5,842 nucleotides of DNA, from NCBI GenBank assembly GCA_905193585.1, contig CAJJPG010000110.1, positions 1 to 5,842 of the forward strand, read 5' to 3'. How positions within the stretch are numbered: the stretch's first letter is position 1; each line of letters opens with the position of its first letter. The notes under the pieces are model-generated. The model was not told where the DNA came from. It did no database searches and saw nothing but the letters and a program-made list of their open reading frames with translations. This DNA comes from an uncultured Oscillospiraceae bacterium (lineage in GTDB: Bacteria > Bacillota > Clostridia > Oscillospirales > Acutalibacteraceae). Made by a program: the position numbers and the translations under genes. Positions 1 to 5,610 of this stretch are shown piece after piece.

Positions 1-123
1 GGGGCAATCGATGTGCAGAAAGTATTTTATTGGGCAGCCGATGGGCAATATTACATATAACGCAATAATTATCGCCGCAGGAATATGTACGGCTAAGAAT
101 TTTCGCAGCGGTATTTTTATCAT
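1..123 (-). CDS. DUF2752 family membrane protein, N-terminal 41 residues (runs off the left edge)
   Basis: The reverse strand reads an open frame of 41 codons from the ATG at 121-123 to the window edge. The start overlaps the stop of the upstream gene as ATGA, so the two are almost certainly co-transcribed and translationally coupled. A short basic N-terminus (K3, R7, K8) precedes a hydrophobic segment at about residues 9-28. Then comes a Cys-Pro spaced pair, GCP (29-31) and DCP (39-41). This spacing matches the signature of the DUF2752 family, in which the second CP normally continues as CPGCGxTR; that continuation lies outside the window. DUF2752 proteins are small integral membrane proteins of unknown function, usually with two or three membrane segments, and in Clostridia I recall them next to zinc-ribbon membrane proteins, as here. 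Assignment rests on this motif and the neighbour; function unknown. Confidence 0.72.
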   Translation of the reverse strand, partial: MIKIPLRKFLAVHIPAAIIIALYVILPIGCPIKYFLHIDCP

Positions 124-524
124 TTGCGCACCCTTACGGTAAACTCTTTGCCGCATTTCGGGCAGACGGTTTTATGCATGCCCGGTCTTCTCGGCAGGCG
201 TAGAACCGCTTTGCAATTGGGGCATTTTTTATATACGTGGCATTTATCGGCGCGTTTTTGCTCGTGAAAGCTCTTCTTACGCTTAAATACACCAAGCAGC
301 GATAAAAATTTTTCGTTTTCCCGTCTTCTGCGTTCGGTCTTGCGGGAGAAAAGACGGTAAAGCGCCAAAAGCATTACAGCGTAAACCGCAATCTGCAAAA
401 TGTAGGAACGCACGAAAATATTGATAACCGAAATAATCACAGAAACCGCGAATATAACCGCGAAAAGCTCGTCGGGACCGTTCCTGCCGGACATAAACCG
501 CATAAGCCTGTATCTGAAATCCAT
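120..524 (-). CDS. Two-TM membrane protein with C-terminal zinc ribbon
   Basis: A complete 134-residue protein. The ATG at 522-524 is preceded by GAAAGGAG (532-539) at good spacing, which fixes the start. The N-terminal stretch (MDFRYRLMRFMSGRNG) is followed by two hydrophobic segments at about residues 19-37 and 42-59. A very basic juxtamembrane stretch (about 59-70) suggests that both termini face the cytoplasm. The C-terminal 35 residues hold a four-cysteine zinc ribbon, CPNC (101-104) and CPKC (121-124), embedded in basic residues. I recall this architecture as a common conserved clostridial protein of unknown function. A role in binding nucleic acid or protein at the membrane is conceivable but only inferred. 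It is the first gene of a minus-strand unit and overlaps the DUF2752 gene by 4 nt. A consensus TATAAT lies upstream (553-558). Confidence 0.85.
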   Translation of the reverse strand: MDFRYRLMRFMSGRNGPDELFAVIFAVSVIISVINIFVRSYILQIAVYAVMLLALYRLFSRKTERRRRENEKFLSLLGVFKRKKSFHEQKRADKCHVYKKCPNCKAVLRLPRRPGMHKTVCPKCGKEFTVRVRK

Positions 525-552
525 ATTTCCGCTCCTTTCATTTTATAAATAT

Positions 553-584
553 ATTATATGCTATTGCGGCGCGCATTTTGTTAA
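553..584 (-). promoter_or_regulatory. Candidate promoter for the zinc-ribbon/DUF2752 unit
   Basis: On the minus strand a perfect -10 hexamer TATAAT lies at 558-553, about 29 nt upstream of the ATG at 524. The best -35-like hexamer is TTAACA at 584-579 (one mismatch to TTGACA), but the spacer would be 20 nt, longer than the ideal 17. The hexamer at 17-nt spacing is ACAAAA, which is poor. The -10 is convincing; the -35 is not. Confidence 0.4.
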
Positions 585-623
585 GAAAGAATAAATAAAC
601 TTAATATATTTTATTTATTGACG

Positions 624-658
624 TTTACAAACTGCGTCGTTTTTTCTTTCTTTATAGT
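624..658 (+). promoter_or_regulatory. Weak candidate promoter for the zinc-ribbon/HTH/dinB cassette
   Basis: The best -10-like hexamer upstream of the plus-strand cassette is TATAGT at 653-658, 27 nt before the ATG. Two -35-like hexamers, TTGACG (618-623) and TTTACA (624-629), lie upstream, but the closer one leaves a 23-nt spacer, which is too long for a standard sigma-A promoter. The intergenic region must contain a start for this strand, but its exact position is not resolved by eye. Confidence 0.22.
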
Positions 659-668
659 GTAGACAAAG

Positions 669-676
669 AAAGGAAG
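669..676 (+). promoter_or_regulatory. Ribosome binding site that selects the start at 685
   Basis: AAAGGAAG ends 8 nt before the ATG at 685. A closer out-of-frame ATG at 678-680 is only 1 nt from it, and its frame closes after 13 codons. The Shine-Dalgarno spacing therefore favours 685 as the functional start of the zinc-ribbon gene. Confidence 0.65.
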
Positions 677-684
677 TATGAAAA

Positions 685-1065
685 ATGTTAATTTGTTCCG
701 ATTGCGGAAGTCAGTTTGAAAAGCCCGATACTTACGCCGAAACGCACGGCTTTAATTCGCCGCCCTTTGAGGAAAAACGCTGCTGCCCGTTTTGCAAAAG
801 CACCAATATACACGAAAAAAATCTTACGCACTGCCGCTGCTGCGGCGCAAAGCTGACAAACGCCGGCGGGGAATATTGCAGCGACGCCTGCCGCAGACGC
901 GGCGAGGAATTGTGGCGCAGGGAGCGGCTCCGCCGAAAGCTGGCAAACGCCAATCCGATAAGCCGGATAATAAAGGAAGCAGAGGAATATAACAGGGCAC
1001 ACGGCACTGATTACACCTACGGCGAATATGTCGCCTATATTTTGCCGGGGGTCGGGGAAAAATGA
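685..1065 (+). CDS. Small double zinc-ribbon protein, phage/accessory type, unknown function
   Basis: A 126-residue soluble protein with two cysteine clusters. The first is CSDC (4-7) paired with CC/CPFC (33-37), separated by a segment containing HGFNSPPFEEKRCCP. The second is CRCCG (50-54) paired with YCSDAC (64-69) and followed by RRR, the pattern of small CxxC...CSxxCR zinc ribbons. A strongly basic helix follows (about 70-86, rich in R and K), then a C-terminal stretch, NPISRIIKEAEEYNRAHG plus TDYTYGEYVA, that I recall from conserved proteins of clostridial prophages and integrated elements. Zinc binding is well supported by the motifs; nucleic-acid binding is inferred from the basic helix. 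The gene is first in a cassette and overlaps the HTH gene by 4 nt (ATGA). No enzymatic domain is visible. Confidence 0.8.
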   Translation: MLICSDCGSQFEKPDTYAETHGFNSPPFEEKRCCPFCKSTNIHEKNLTHCRCCGAKLTNAGGEYCSDACRRRGEELWRRERLRRKLANANPISRIIKEAEEYNRAHGTDYTYGEYVAYILPGVGEK

Positions 1066-1397
1066 GGAAAGAAGCTAAAAAATATCTTTCCCTCTACCTT
1101 TTGCAGCATGCTAAAATTCAAAGGCTTAAGGGTCAGATAGCCGCTTGCCCCGAAAAGGAAAAAGAATACAGGGCGCTGATAGCGGGGGCTGAAAATCTGC
1201 GGCGGGAAATTGAAGAGAAAATCGAAATGACCGACGGCGGTGTGCTTTCCGAAATACTGTACCTTAAATATGTTCTCGGGAAAACGTTGTCGGAAATAAG
1301 TTTTATAATAAATTACAGCCAGCGCCAGACCGAGCGCCTGCACCGCATGGCGCTTGAAAAATTTTCGGCTTTACAAGAGAGTGAAAATAAGCTATAA
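1062..1397 (+). CDS. Sigma-70 region 4-like HTH protein (DUF1492/ArpU-like)
   Basis: A 111-residue protein whose ATG overlaps the preceding stop (ATGA). Residues about 1-55 are a charged, probably helical/coiled-coil region (KKYLSLYLLQHAKIQRLKGQI, then EKEKEYRAL and REIEEKIE). Residues about 62-98 carry a region-4-like helix-turn-helix: LSEILYLKYVLGKTLSEISF, then YSQRQTERLHRMALEKF. This matches the form LxLRYVxGxSxxEIAxxxxYSxRQxxRxHxxAL seen in the DUF1492 and ArpU/RinA-type phage regulators. Those proteins act as small transcriptional activators in phages and mobile elements. The target here is unknown; candidates are its own cassette promoter or phage-like late promoters. The gene lacks sigma region 2, so it is not a complete sigma factor. 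Its last codons contain the -35 and -10 of the dinB promoter. Confidence 0.8.
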   Translation: MRKEAKKYLSLYLLQHAKIQRLKGQIAACPEKEKEYRALIAGAENLRREIEEKIEMTDGGVLSEILYLKYVLGKTLSEISFIINYSQRQTERLHRMALEKFSALQESENKL

Positions 1398-1398
1398 T
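1370..1398 (+). promoter_or_regulatory. dinB promoter inside the end of the HTH gene
   Basis: TTTACA (1370-1375) and a perfect TATAAT (1393-1398) are separated by exactly 17 nt, the ideal sigma-A spacing. The -10 overlaps the TAA stop (1395-1397) of the upstream gene. The start site should fall near 1405, directly at the SOS box. Confidence 0.78.
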
Positions 1399-1404
1399 AT
1401 TTAT

Positions 1405-1418
1405 TGAACAAATGTTCT
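1405..1418 (+). promoter_or_regulatory. LexA (SOS) operator of dinB
   Basis: TGAACAAATGTTCT contains the perfect dyad GAAC-N4-GTTC (1406-1417). This is the core of the Gram-positive LexA/DinR box CGAACRNRYGTTYG described for Bacillus. It lies 6 nt downstream of the -10, where bound LexA would block initiation, and directly precedes a DNA-damage polymerase gene. No other GAAC-N4-GTTC dyad was noticed in the window's intergenic regions. Confidence 0.8.
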
Positions 1419-1420
1419 GA

Positions 1421-1428
1421 AAGGGTGG
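1421..1428 (+). promoter_or_regulatory. Ribosome binding site that sets the dinB start at 1434
   Basis: AAGGGTGG ends 5 nt before the ATG at 1434. The frame is open further upstream to a TTG at 1404, but that codon has no Shine-Dalgarno, sits at the predicted transcription start and overlaps the SOS box, so the ATG is preferred. Confidence 0.7.
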
Positions 1429-1433
1429 GAAGA

Positions 1434-2624
1434 ATGGAAGACAGAGTAATTCTGCACTGCGATCTGAATAATTTTTTCGCGTCGGTCTCTCTGCTTTTCA
1501 ACCCTACACTGCGTTCTCTGCCGGTTGCGGTTTGCGGCGATAAGGAGCAGCGGCACGGCATTGTGCTTGCGAAAAACGAGGCGGCTAAGCGCTGCGGGGT
1601 AAAAACCGCCGAGGCAATTTTCGAGGCAAAGGCAAAATGCCCCGACCTTGTAATTCTGCCGCCGCTTATGGATAAATATAAGGAATACTCAAGGAAAGCC
1701 CACAAAATTTACGAGAAATACACCGATATGATAGAGCCGTTCGGTATAGATGAATGCTGGCTTGACGTTACGGGGAGCCGTCTGCTTTTCGGCAGCGGGG
1801 AAGAGATAGCAAATAAGATACGATGCGAAATAAAGCAAAAGCTTGGTATTACCGTTTCGGTGGGGGTCAGCTTTAACAAGGTTTTCGCAAAGCTTGGGTC
1901 GGATATGAAAAAGCCCGACGGCGTGACCGTAATATCACGCGATAATTTTAAGGATAAAATATGGCGCCTGCCTGTTTCCGACCTGCTTTTTGCGGGACGG
2001 AAAACAACCGAAAAGCTGCGCTCCTGCGGCGTTTGCACTATAGGAGACGCCGCCGTTTGCTCTGCCGAAACGCTGGAACGCCTGCTCGGGAAAAACGGGC
2101 TTGAATTAAAGCGGTATGCCTTGGGCGAGGATAATTCGCCCGTTGCACGGCAGGATGAAAAGAGCGTGCCTAAAAGCATAGGCCGCTCGGTAACGCGGCA
2201 ATCGGATTTTAAAACGCCCGATGAAATTTGGGGAATGTTTTTGAGGCTATCGCGTGAAATATCCGATTCGCTGCGTGAACACGGGCTGTATGCGGGCGGG
2301 GTGCAGGTGCATATACGCAATACCTCGCTTTCGGTTAAGGAGTACAGCCGCAGTTTTCCCGATTCGGTAAACGGCGCAAAAGCAATTGCCGAGCGCGGCA
2401 TGAACCTTTTAAAGGAGCATTTCGGTTTTTCCGAACCGCTGCGTTCGGTGGGGCTTAGGGCGATTAATCTTAAGGAATACCAAACGGCGGTGCAGGAGGA
2501 TATTTTCGGAAATTCTCAAAAGCAGAAAATTGAGGAAAAAATCGAAGACTCGGTTTACAAACTGCGCAAAAAATTCGGCAGCGCCGCCATAACGCGGGCT
2601 GCCGAGGATAAAAAAGAAAAATAA
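1434..2624 (+). CDS. dinB: DNA polymerase IV (Y-family translesion polymerase DinB)
   Basis: A 396-residue protein of near-normal Pol IV length (E. coli DinB has 351). It performs error-prone, non-proofreading synthesis past damaged template bases in the cytoplasm. HCDLNNFFASV (8-18) holds the first catalytic Asp (D10) and the aromatic steric gate (F15). GIDECWLD (104-111) holds the D106/E107 metal ligands. SFNKVFAKLGSDMKKPDG (146-163) is the conserved palm/finger signature. Residues about 184-207 form the thumb helix-hairpin-helix. The little-finger domain spans about 245-345. A QEDIF segment (354-358) is a plausible sliding-clamp-binding motif, and the tail (about 366-390, ending FGSAAITRAA) is the usual Pol IV C-terminal helix. 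All catalytic residues are present. The start was chosen by the RBS. Control by its own promoter and LexA box predicts SOS induction, with possible read-through from the two upstream genes. Confidence 0.96.
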   Translation: MEDRVILHCDLNNFFASVSLLFNPTLRSLPVAVCGDKEQRHGIVLAKNEAAKRCGVKTAEAIFEAKAKCPDLVILPPLMDKYKEYSRKAHKIYEKYTDMIEPFGIDECWLDVTGSRLLFGSGEEIANKIRCEIKQKLGITVSVGVSFNKVFAKLGSDMKKPDGVTVISRDNFKDKIWRLPVSDLLFAGRKTTEKLRSCGVCTIGDAAVCSAETLERLLGKNGLELKRYALGEDNSPVARQDEKSVPKSIGRSVTRQSDFKTPDEIWGMFLRLSREISDSLREHGLYAGGVQVHIRNTSLSVKEYSRSFPDSVNGAKAIAERGMNLLKEHFGFSEPLRSVGLRAINLKEYQTAVQEDIFGNSQKQKIEEKIEDSVYKLRKKFGSAAITRAAEDKKEK

Positions 2625-2646
2625 AATTTAAAAACCGTGTTAAAGT

Positions 2647-2931
2647 CTATTTCCCCGCGGTATGCTCCGCCAGTATACTTTTAAGCGCCACAGCTGAGCT
2701 GGAATGTGAGCGCGCAACAGTAGTCTTTTTGCCCTTAATATCATTCAACGCGCATTTCACCATTTTGTGCGATACCGTTCCGGTAAAAAGAATAAGCAGA
2801 TCGGGGCTGCCTATTTTTTTCATGCACCCGCTCATTTTCGGGTATACCTTTGCCTTGCAGGAATATGTGTCGCAAATATCCATATACTGCCTTACCATAC
2901 ATTCATTTCCGCCTAATATTACAACGCTCAT
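2647..2931 (-). CDS. DUF2325 family protein, unknown function
   Basis: A complete 94-residue protein. The ATG at 2929-2931 has AGGAG at 2942-2946, a slightly long 10-nt spacing. The sequence opens with MSVVILGGNECMVRQY, continues with CKAKVYPKMSG and SPDLLILFTGTVSHKMVKCA, and ends with VARSHSSSAVALKSIL. These are the conserved blocks of DUF2325, a small alpha/beta (Rossmann-like) family of unknown biochemical role. Five cysteines (C11, C20, C25, C36, C60) and two histidines in conserved contexts (SHK at 54-56, RSHS at 74-77) make metal or redox binding conceivable, but this is inference. It lies tail to tail with dinB (22-nt gap). It is separated from the upstream transporter operon by about 140 nt holding a palindromic operator-like site and an inverted-repeat element, so separate control is likely. 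Confidence 0.88.
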   Translation of the reverse strand: MSVVILGGNECMVRQYMDICDTYSCKAKVYPKMSGCMKKIGSPDLLILFTGTVSHKMVKCALNDIKGKKTTVARSHSSSAVALKSILAEHTAGK

Positions 2932-2954
2932 TTTCTGTCATCTCCTGTTTTTTG

Positions 2955-2970
2955 GTTAGCGTATGCTAAC
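2955..2970. promoter_or_regulatory. 16-bp palindrome, candidate DtxR-family metal-repressor operator
   Basis: GTTAGCGTATGCTAAC is a perfect dyad with 6-bp arms (GTTAGC/GCTAAC) around a 4-nt centre, 23 nt upstream of the DUF2325 start. The TTAGC...GCTAA form resembles iron/manganese-dependent DtxR/IdeR-type operators (the DtxR consensus is TTAGGTTAGCCTAACCTAA) and sites seen before ferrous-iron genes in Clostridia. On the plus strand a T-rich run follows (2971-2986), so a weak rho-independent terminator is the main alternative reading. Confidence 0.5.
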
Positions 2971-2975
2971 TTTTT

Positions 2976-3004
2976 GTTTTATTTTTAGGGCTGTGAAAGT
3001 ACAA
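2976..3004 (-). promoter_or_regulatory. Weak candidate promoter for the DUF2325 gene
   Basis: On the minus strand TTGTAC (3004-2999) and TAAAAC (2981-2976) are 17 nt apart, a weak match to sigma-A hexamers. The predicted start would fall in the palindrome at 2955-2970, a geometry suited to repression. The -35 lies in the left arm of the inverted-repeat element. Neither hexamer is strong. Confidence 0.25.
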
Positions 3005-3080
3005 TTTCGGTGAACAGGGAGCCGAATGATTGCCCCTGCAAACCTCAATTTGTATTTTACAGCCCGTTTTTTATTTCTTT
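2988..3080 (+). repeat. Long inverted repeat enclosing an H-type pseudoknot, ending in a T-run (structured RNA, terminator or MITE-like element)
   Basis: GGGCTGT (2988-2994) pairs with ACAGCCC (3059-3065). Pairing continues inward as an imperfect stem of about 18 bp to about 3006/3047 with two single-base bulges (G2999, T3049). Inside, TTCGG (3006-3010) pairs with CCGAA (3022-3026). CAGGG (3015-3019) in that hairpin loop can pair with CCCTG (3034-3038), giving a compact pseudoknot. G2995 opposite T3058 is a G-U pair on the plus-strand RNA but a C-A mismatch on the minus-strand RNA. The T-run (from 3067) also follows on the plus strand, so the plus orientation is favoured. The T-run overlaps the stop of the heavy-metal protein gene. 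No known riboswitch core was recognised. Confidence 0.6.
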
Positions 3081-3328
3081 AAAAATGAGAAAAAGCCTTT
3101 TTTCTCATACGGTTCGTTCTTAACCGAAACAAGGGTATATCCCGTAGCACCCACCGCATCGGCAAGTTTTGCTTCGTCAAGCGGGTCTTCGGTTATAATT
3201 ACCGTTTCGCCCTTTGTGTGCGAGGAGGAAATCTTTTTCACCTTAAAAGCTGCGCGAACCGCCTCGTTTATATGCGCTTCGCACATGCCGCACATCATAC
3301 CGTAGATTTTAAGAGTATATTTAAGCAT
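3071..3328 (-). CDS. Heavy-metal-associated (HMA, CopZ-like) domain protein
   Basis: An 85-residue cytoplasmic protein with one HMA ferredoxin-like domain at about residues 1-70. The metal site is GMMCGMC (10-16), giving the CxxC thiol pair C13/C16 used by CopZ/Atx1-type chaperones for Cu(I) and by related domains for other soft metals. ATGYTLVSV (about 61-69) is the usual final strand and loop. A short basic/aromatic tail (EPYEKKGFFSFLKK) follows, which I recall as typical of a stand-alone clostridial subfamily. Its ATG shares one base with the permease stop (TAATG), so expression should depend on translation of the permease. No copper ATPase or copper regulator is visible nearby. Metal identity and any contact with the transporter are unknown. 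Confidence 0.88.
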   Translation of the reverse strand: MLKYTLKIYGMMCGMCEAHINEAVRAAFKVKKISSSHTKGETVIITEDPLDEAKLADAVGATGYTLVSVKNEPYEKKGFFSFLKK

Positions 3329-5607
3329 TATTCCGCCCCCTTCAAGGCTTCTACCATATCAATCTTGCGGTTTTTACGGGCTACCGCCCGGCTTACCGTA
3401 AGTGATACGCCGAAAGTGATAACCAAGCCTGTTATATACGTCAGCGGGCCTATGGCTAATTTAAGCTCGTATTCCGACGCCATTGTTACAAGCAGGTAGT
3501 CAAGCAATGCTATTCCAAGCGGTATTCCGAGCACCGCGCCTACCAGCGTTACCCACATATTTTGCCCTATAAGCAGCCGACCGATCTTTTTATCCCTGAA
3601 ACCGACCACCTTTAACGTAGCCATTTCGCGGTAACGCTCGGTGTAGCTCATTACGCCTAAGTTATAAAGCACCACTATACCCAGCACTGCCGCGGCTATT
3701 ATAAGTATGCCTATCATCATATACATTATTTCCATAAATGTATCAAACGAGTCTATAATAGCCTGCTTCGACTGTACGGCGGATATACACTCTTCCGATT
3801 TAATATCGGCTTTCTTAGTATCGGTATATACCGAGTCTGTTTTGAAAGGAATATCCAGCGTTTTTGCGTAATCGGTCGATATAACAATATTTTCCGAAAC
3901 CGAGCGGATAACTCCCGCAACTTTAAGTTTGTAGGTTTTATCCGAGCCGTAGGGGCTTATTTTAAGCGTATCGCCCGCCGCCAAATCAAATTCGTCCGCT
4001 ATGCGCATACAAATATACGCGCCGTCCTTTGCGGGGGTTACATATCCGTCCTTTTCGGCGGGGAAACGCACCTTGCCGCGGGTTATATCGTATATATCAA
4101 GCGCCACCGCTTTATCGTCTATCTGCACGCTTACCGTAGCGCTGCTGTCACCCTTATAGGTGTCTATAATTTTCTTGGTGTCTTCTTCCGTTGCAGTCTC
4201 GCTTAAATAAATACGGGATGAATATTTCATAGAGTCGTCGTAATAGGTACTCAGAAAAGAATTCATGGTGTCCCGCATACCCATTGTGCCTACCACTATT
4301 ACCATACAGCCCACAATACCCACAAGGCTCATAAGCGTTCTTGATTTGTGGCGCATTATATCGCGCATATTCCACCGTGTTCCGAAAGAAAAGCGGTTCC
4401 AAAGCGCGGTTTTTTCAAGCAGCAGCTTTTTCATCTTTTTGGGCGCGTAGGGGCGCAGCGAATCGGCAGCTGTGCCTTTAAGCATTTCCTTAACCGATAA
4501 AAAGCCGATTAAGGTAAGCGCCAAAATAAGTACCGCAAGTATCACAATGCAGAAGGTCGGCAGTCTTAGCTCCCAATAGGGCATATCGAAATATGTGCCC
4601 ATTGTGCCGTCGCGGCCCATTATCATTCTTGCCACAAGATAGCCTAAACCGATGCCTGCGACAGAGCCTATAATGCCTATCATAAACGCATATGACGTGT
4701 AGTGCTGCAAAATGCGTTTATCACGGAAACCCAGGGCTTTAAGCGTGCCTATCTGCACCTTTTCCTTTGCCGTTAAGCGGTGCATGGTGGTTACCATTGT
4801 TAAAACCGCTATAAGCAGGAACAGCACGGGCAGCACCGAGCCCATTGTTTTGCCCTCTTCCATTTCGCCGTCTGCGGCGGAATACGAGGAGTTTTCGTCC
4901 TTTGATAAAACAAGCGTGGTTTTGCCGAGCGCCTCGTCGGTCTTATCGGTAATTTCCTCCTTTGAAAGGTCGGAAATAATATTTAACTGTGGGTAATAAT
5001 CTCTGCCGAGCGCCTTTTTATACGCCGCGGGCGAAATATAGCCGAAGCCGTATGTATTGTAATCGGGCATAAGCTGGGTTTCATCGCGCACGCAAACCAA
5101 GTGCTCGCCCGATTTTACCGTGCCCTTAACCACGGTGTTTATAGTAATGCTCTTGTATACAAGAGTCAGCTTATCGCCTATCGAAATATCGTTTGCGGCG
5201 GCGTATTTATCGGATATCCAAAGCCCGTCCTCGCTCTTTTTATCGTAATCGGCACCGTCAACCTTTAAAAATGAGGAAACGTCAAAATTCTCGGTTACGG
5301 TAAGGGCTAAAGAGTCGCCGTCCTTTTCCTTTACGTCCGCCGGCACCGAGATATAGCGCGATACCTTATCAACGCCCTTTATGTTTTCCGTATTTCCCAC
5401 ATCTTCTTCGGAAAAGCCCGATTCGGAAACAACGCGGTAATCGGCAAAATTCGACTCTTTGAAAAATCTTTTCGTGTTAATATCAATGCTTACCCATTCC
5501 ATATTAAAGCCGACGAATATTCCCACGCCTATGGTTATCATAAGAATCATAGAAATAAACTGTGCTTTATACTGCCACATTGTACGGAATAATTTTTTCC
5601 AAAGCAT
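3328..5607 (-). CDS. FtsX/MacB-type ABC transporter permease
   Basis: A complete 759-residue membrane protein with duplicated MacB/FtsX architecture. TM1 (about 18-36) is followed by a large extracytoplasmic domain (about 37-250) and three TMs (about 256-276, 307-328, 350-372) forming the first FtsX core. TM5 (about 426-444) starts the second half, with a second outer domain (about 445-620) and a final FtsX core (about 624-650, 684-708, 722-742). The two coupling-helix signatures are clear: QIGTLKALGFRDKRI (285-299) and EMATLKVVGFRDKKI (661-675). SLRPYAPK (383-390) precedes the second half. There is no central coiled coil such as larger clostridial FtsX permeases carry. Proteins of this class are mechanotransmitters (MacB, LolCE, BceB), not classical channels; the substrate is unknown. 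It starts 3 nt after the ATPase stop, with GGAGTGG as likely RBS inside the ATPase end. Confidence 0.93.
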   Translation of the reverse strand: MLWKKLFRTMWQYKAQFISMILMITIGVGIFVGFNMEWVSIDINTKRFFKESNFADYRVVSESGFSEEDVGNTENIKGVDKVSRYISVPADVKEKDGDSLALTVTENFDVSSFLKVDGADYDKKSEDGLWISDKYAAANDISIGDKLTLVYKSITINTVVKGTVKSGEHLVCVRDETQLMPDYNTYGFGYISPAAYKKALGRDYYPQLNIISDLSKEEITDKTDEALGKTTLVLSKDENSSYSAADGEMEEGKTMGSVLPVLFLLIAVLTMVTTMHRLTAKEKVQIGTLKALGFRDKRILQHYTSYAFMIGIIGSVAGIGLGYLVARMIMGRDGTMGTYFDMPYWELRLPTFCIVILAVLILALTLIGFLSVKEMLKGTAADSLRPYAPKKMKKLLLEKTALWNRFSFGTRWNMRDIMRHKSRTLMSLVGIVGCMVIVVGTMGMRDTMNSFLSTYYDDSMKYSSRIYLSETATEEDTKKIIDTYKGDSSATVSVQIDDKAVALDIYDITRGKVRFPAEKDGYVTPAKDGAYICMRIADEFDLAAGDTLKISPYGSDKTYKLKVAGVIRSVSENIVISTDYAKTLDIPFKTDSVYTDTKKADIKSEECISAVQSKQAIIDSFDTFMEIMYMMIGILIIAAAVLGIVVLYNLGVMSYTERYREMATLKVVGFRDKKIGRLLIGQNMWVTLVGAVLGIPLGIALLDYLLVTMASEYELKLAIGPLTYITGLVITFGVSLTVSRAVARKNRKIDMVEALKGAE

Positions 5608-5610
5608 AGC

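Noticed and set aside
678..719. 13-codon upstream reading frame overlapping the zinc-ribbon start
   Set aside because: Its ATG is only 1 nt from the Shine-Dalgarno, and the peptide (MKNVNLFRLRKSV) has no regulatory features; probably chance.
1404..1433. Upstream in-frame TTG start that would add 10 residues to DinB
   Set aside because: There is no ribosome binding site, it lies at the predicted transcription start and within the SOS box, and the extra residues (MNKCSERVGR) do not belong to the Pol IV family start; the ATG at 1434 has a good RBS.
1709..2401. Long open frame of 230 codons on the minus strand opposite dinB
   Set aside because: It is antisense to clearly conserved Pol IV coding sequence, is rich in S, R and P, shows no recognisable domain and has no RBS; it is a shadow frame.
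2622..2670. Terminator between dinB and DUF2325
   Set aside because: The 22-nt gap is A/T-rich without a stem, and the nearby GCGG...CCGC pair (2657-2670) is only 4 bp and lies inside DUF2325 coding sequence without a T-run.
3013..3026. Possible T-box leader because of GAACAGGGAG
   Set aside because: There is no TGGN antiterminator bulge, no specifier stem and no tRNA-synthetase or amino-acid gene downstream.
3001..3045. Resemblance of GGTGAA...GCCCCTGC to a cobalamin riboswitch core
   Set aside because: The order of elements is wrong (GGTGAA comes before AGGGA), the P2-P6 framework is missing, and no plus-strand gene lies downstream to be controlled.
3030..3499. Overlapping plus-strand frames opposite the HMA and permease genes
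   Set aside because: They lie opposite conserved GMMCGMC and FtsX coding sequence, and their translations show no family features.
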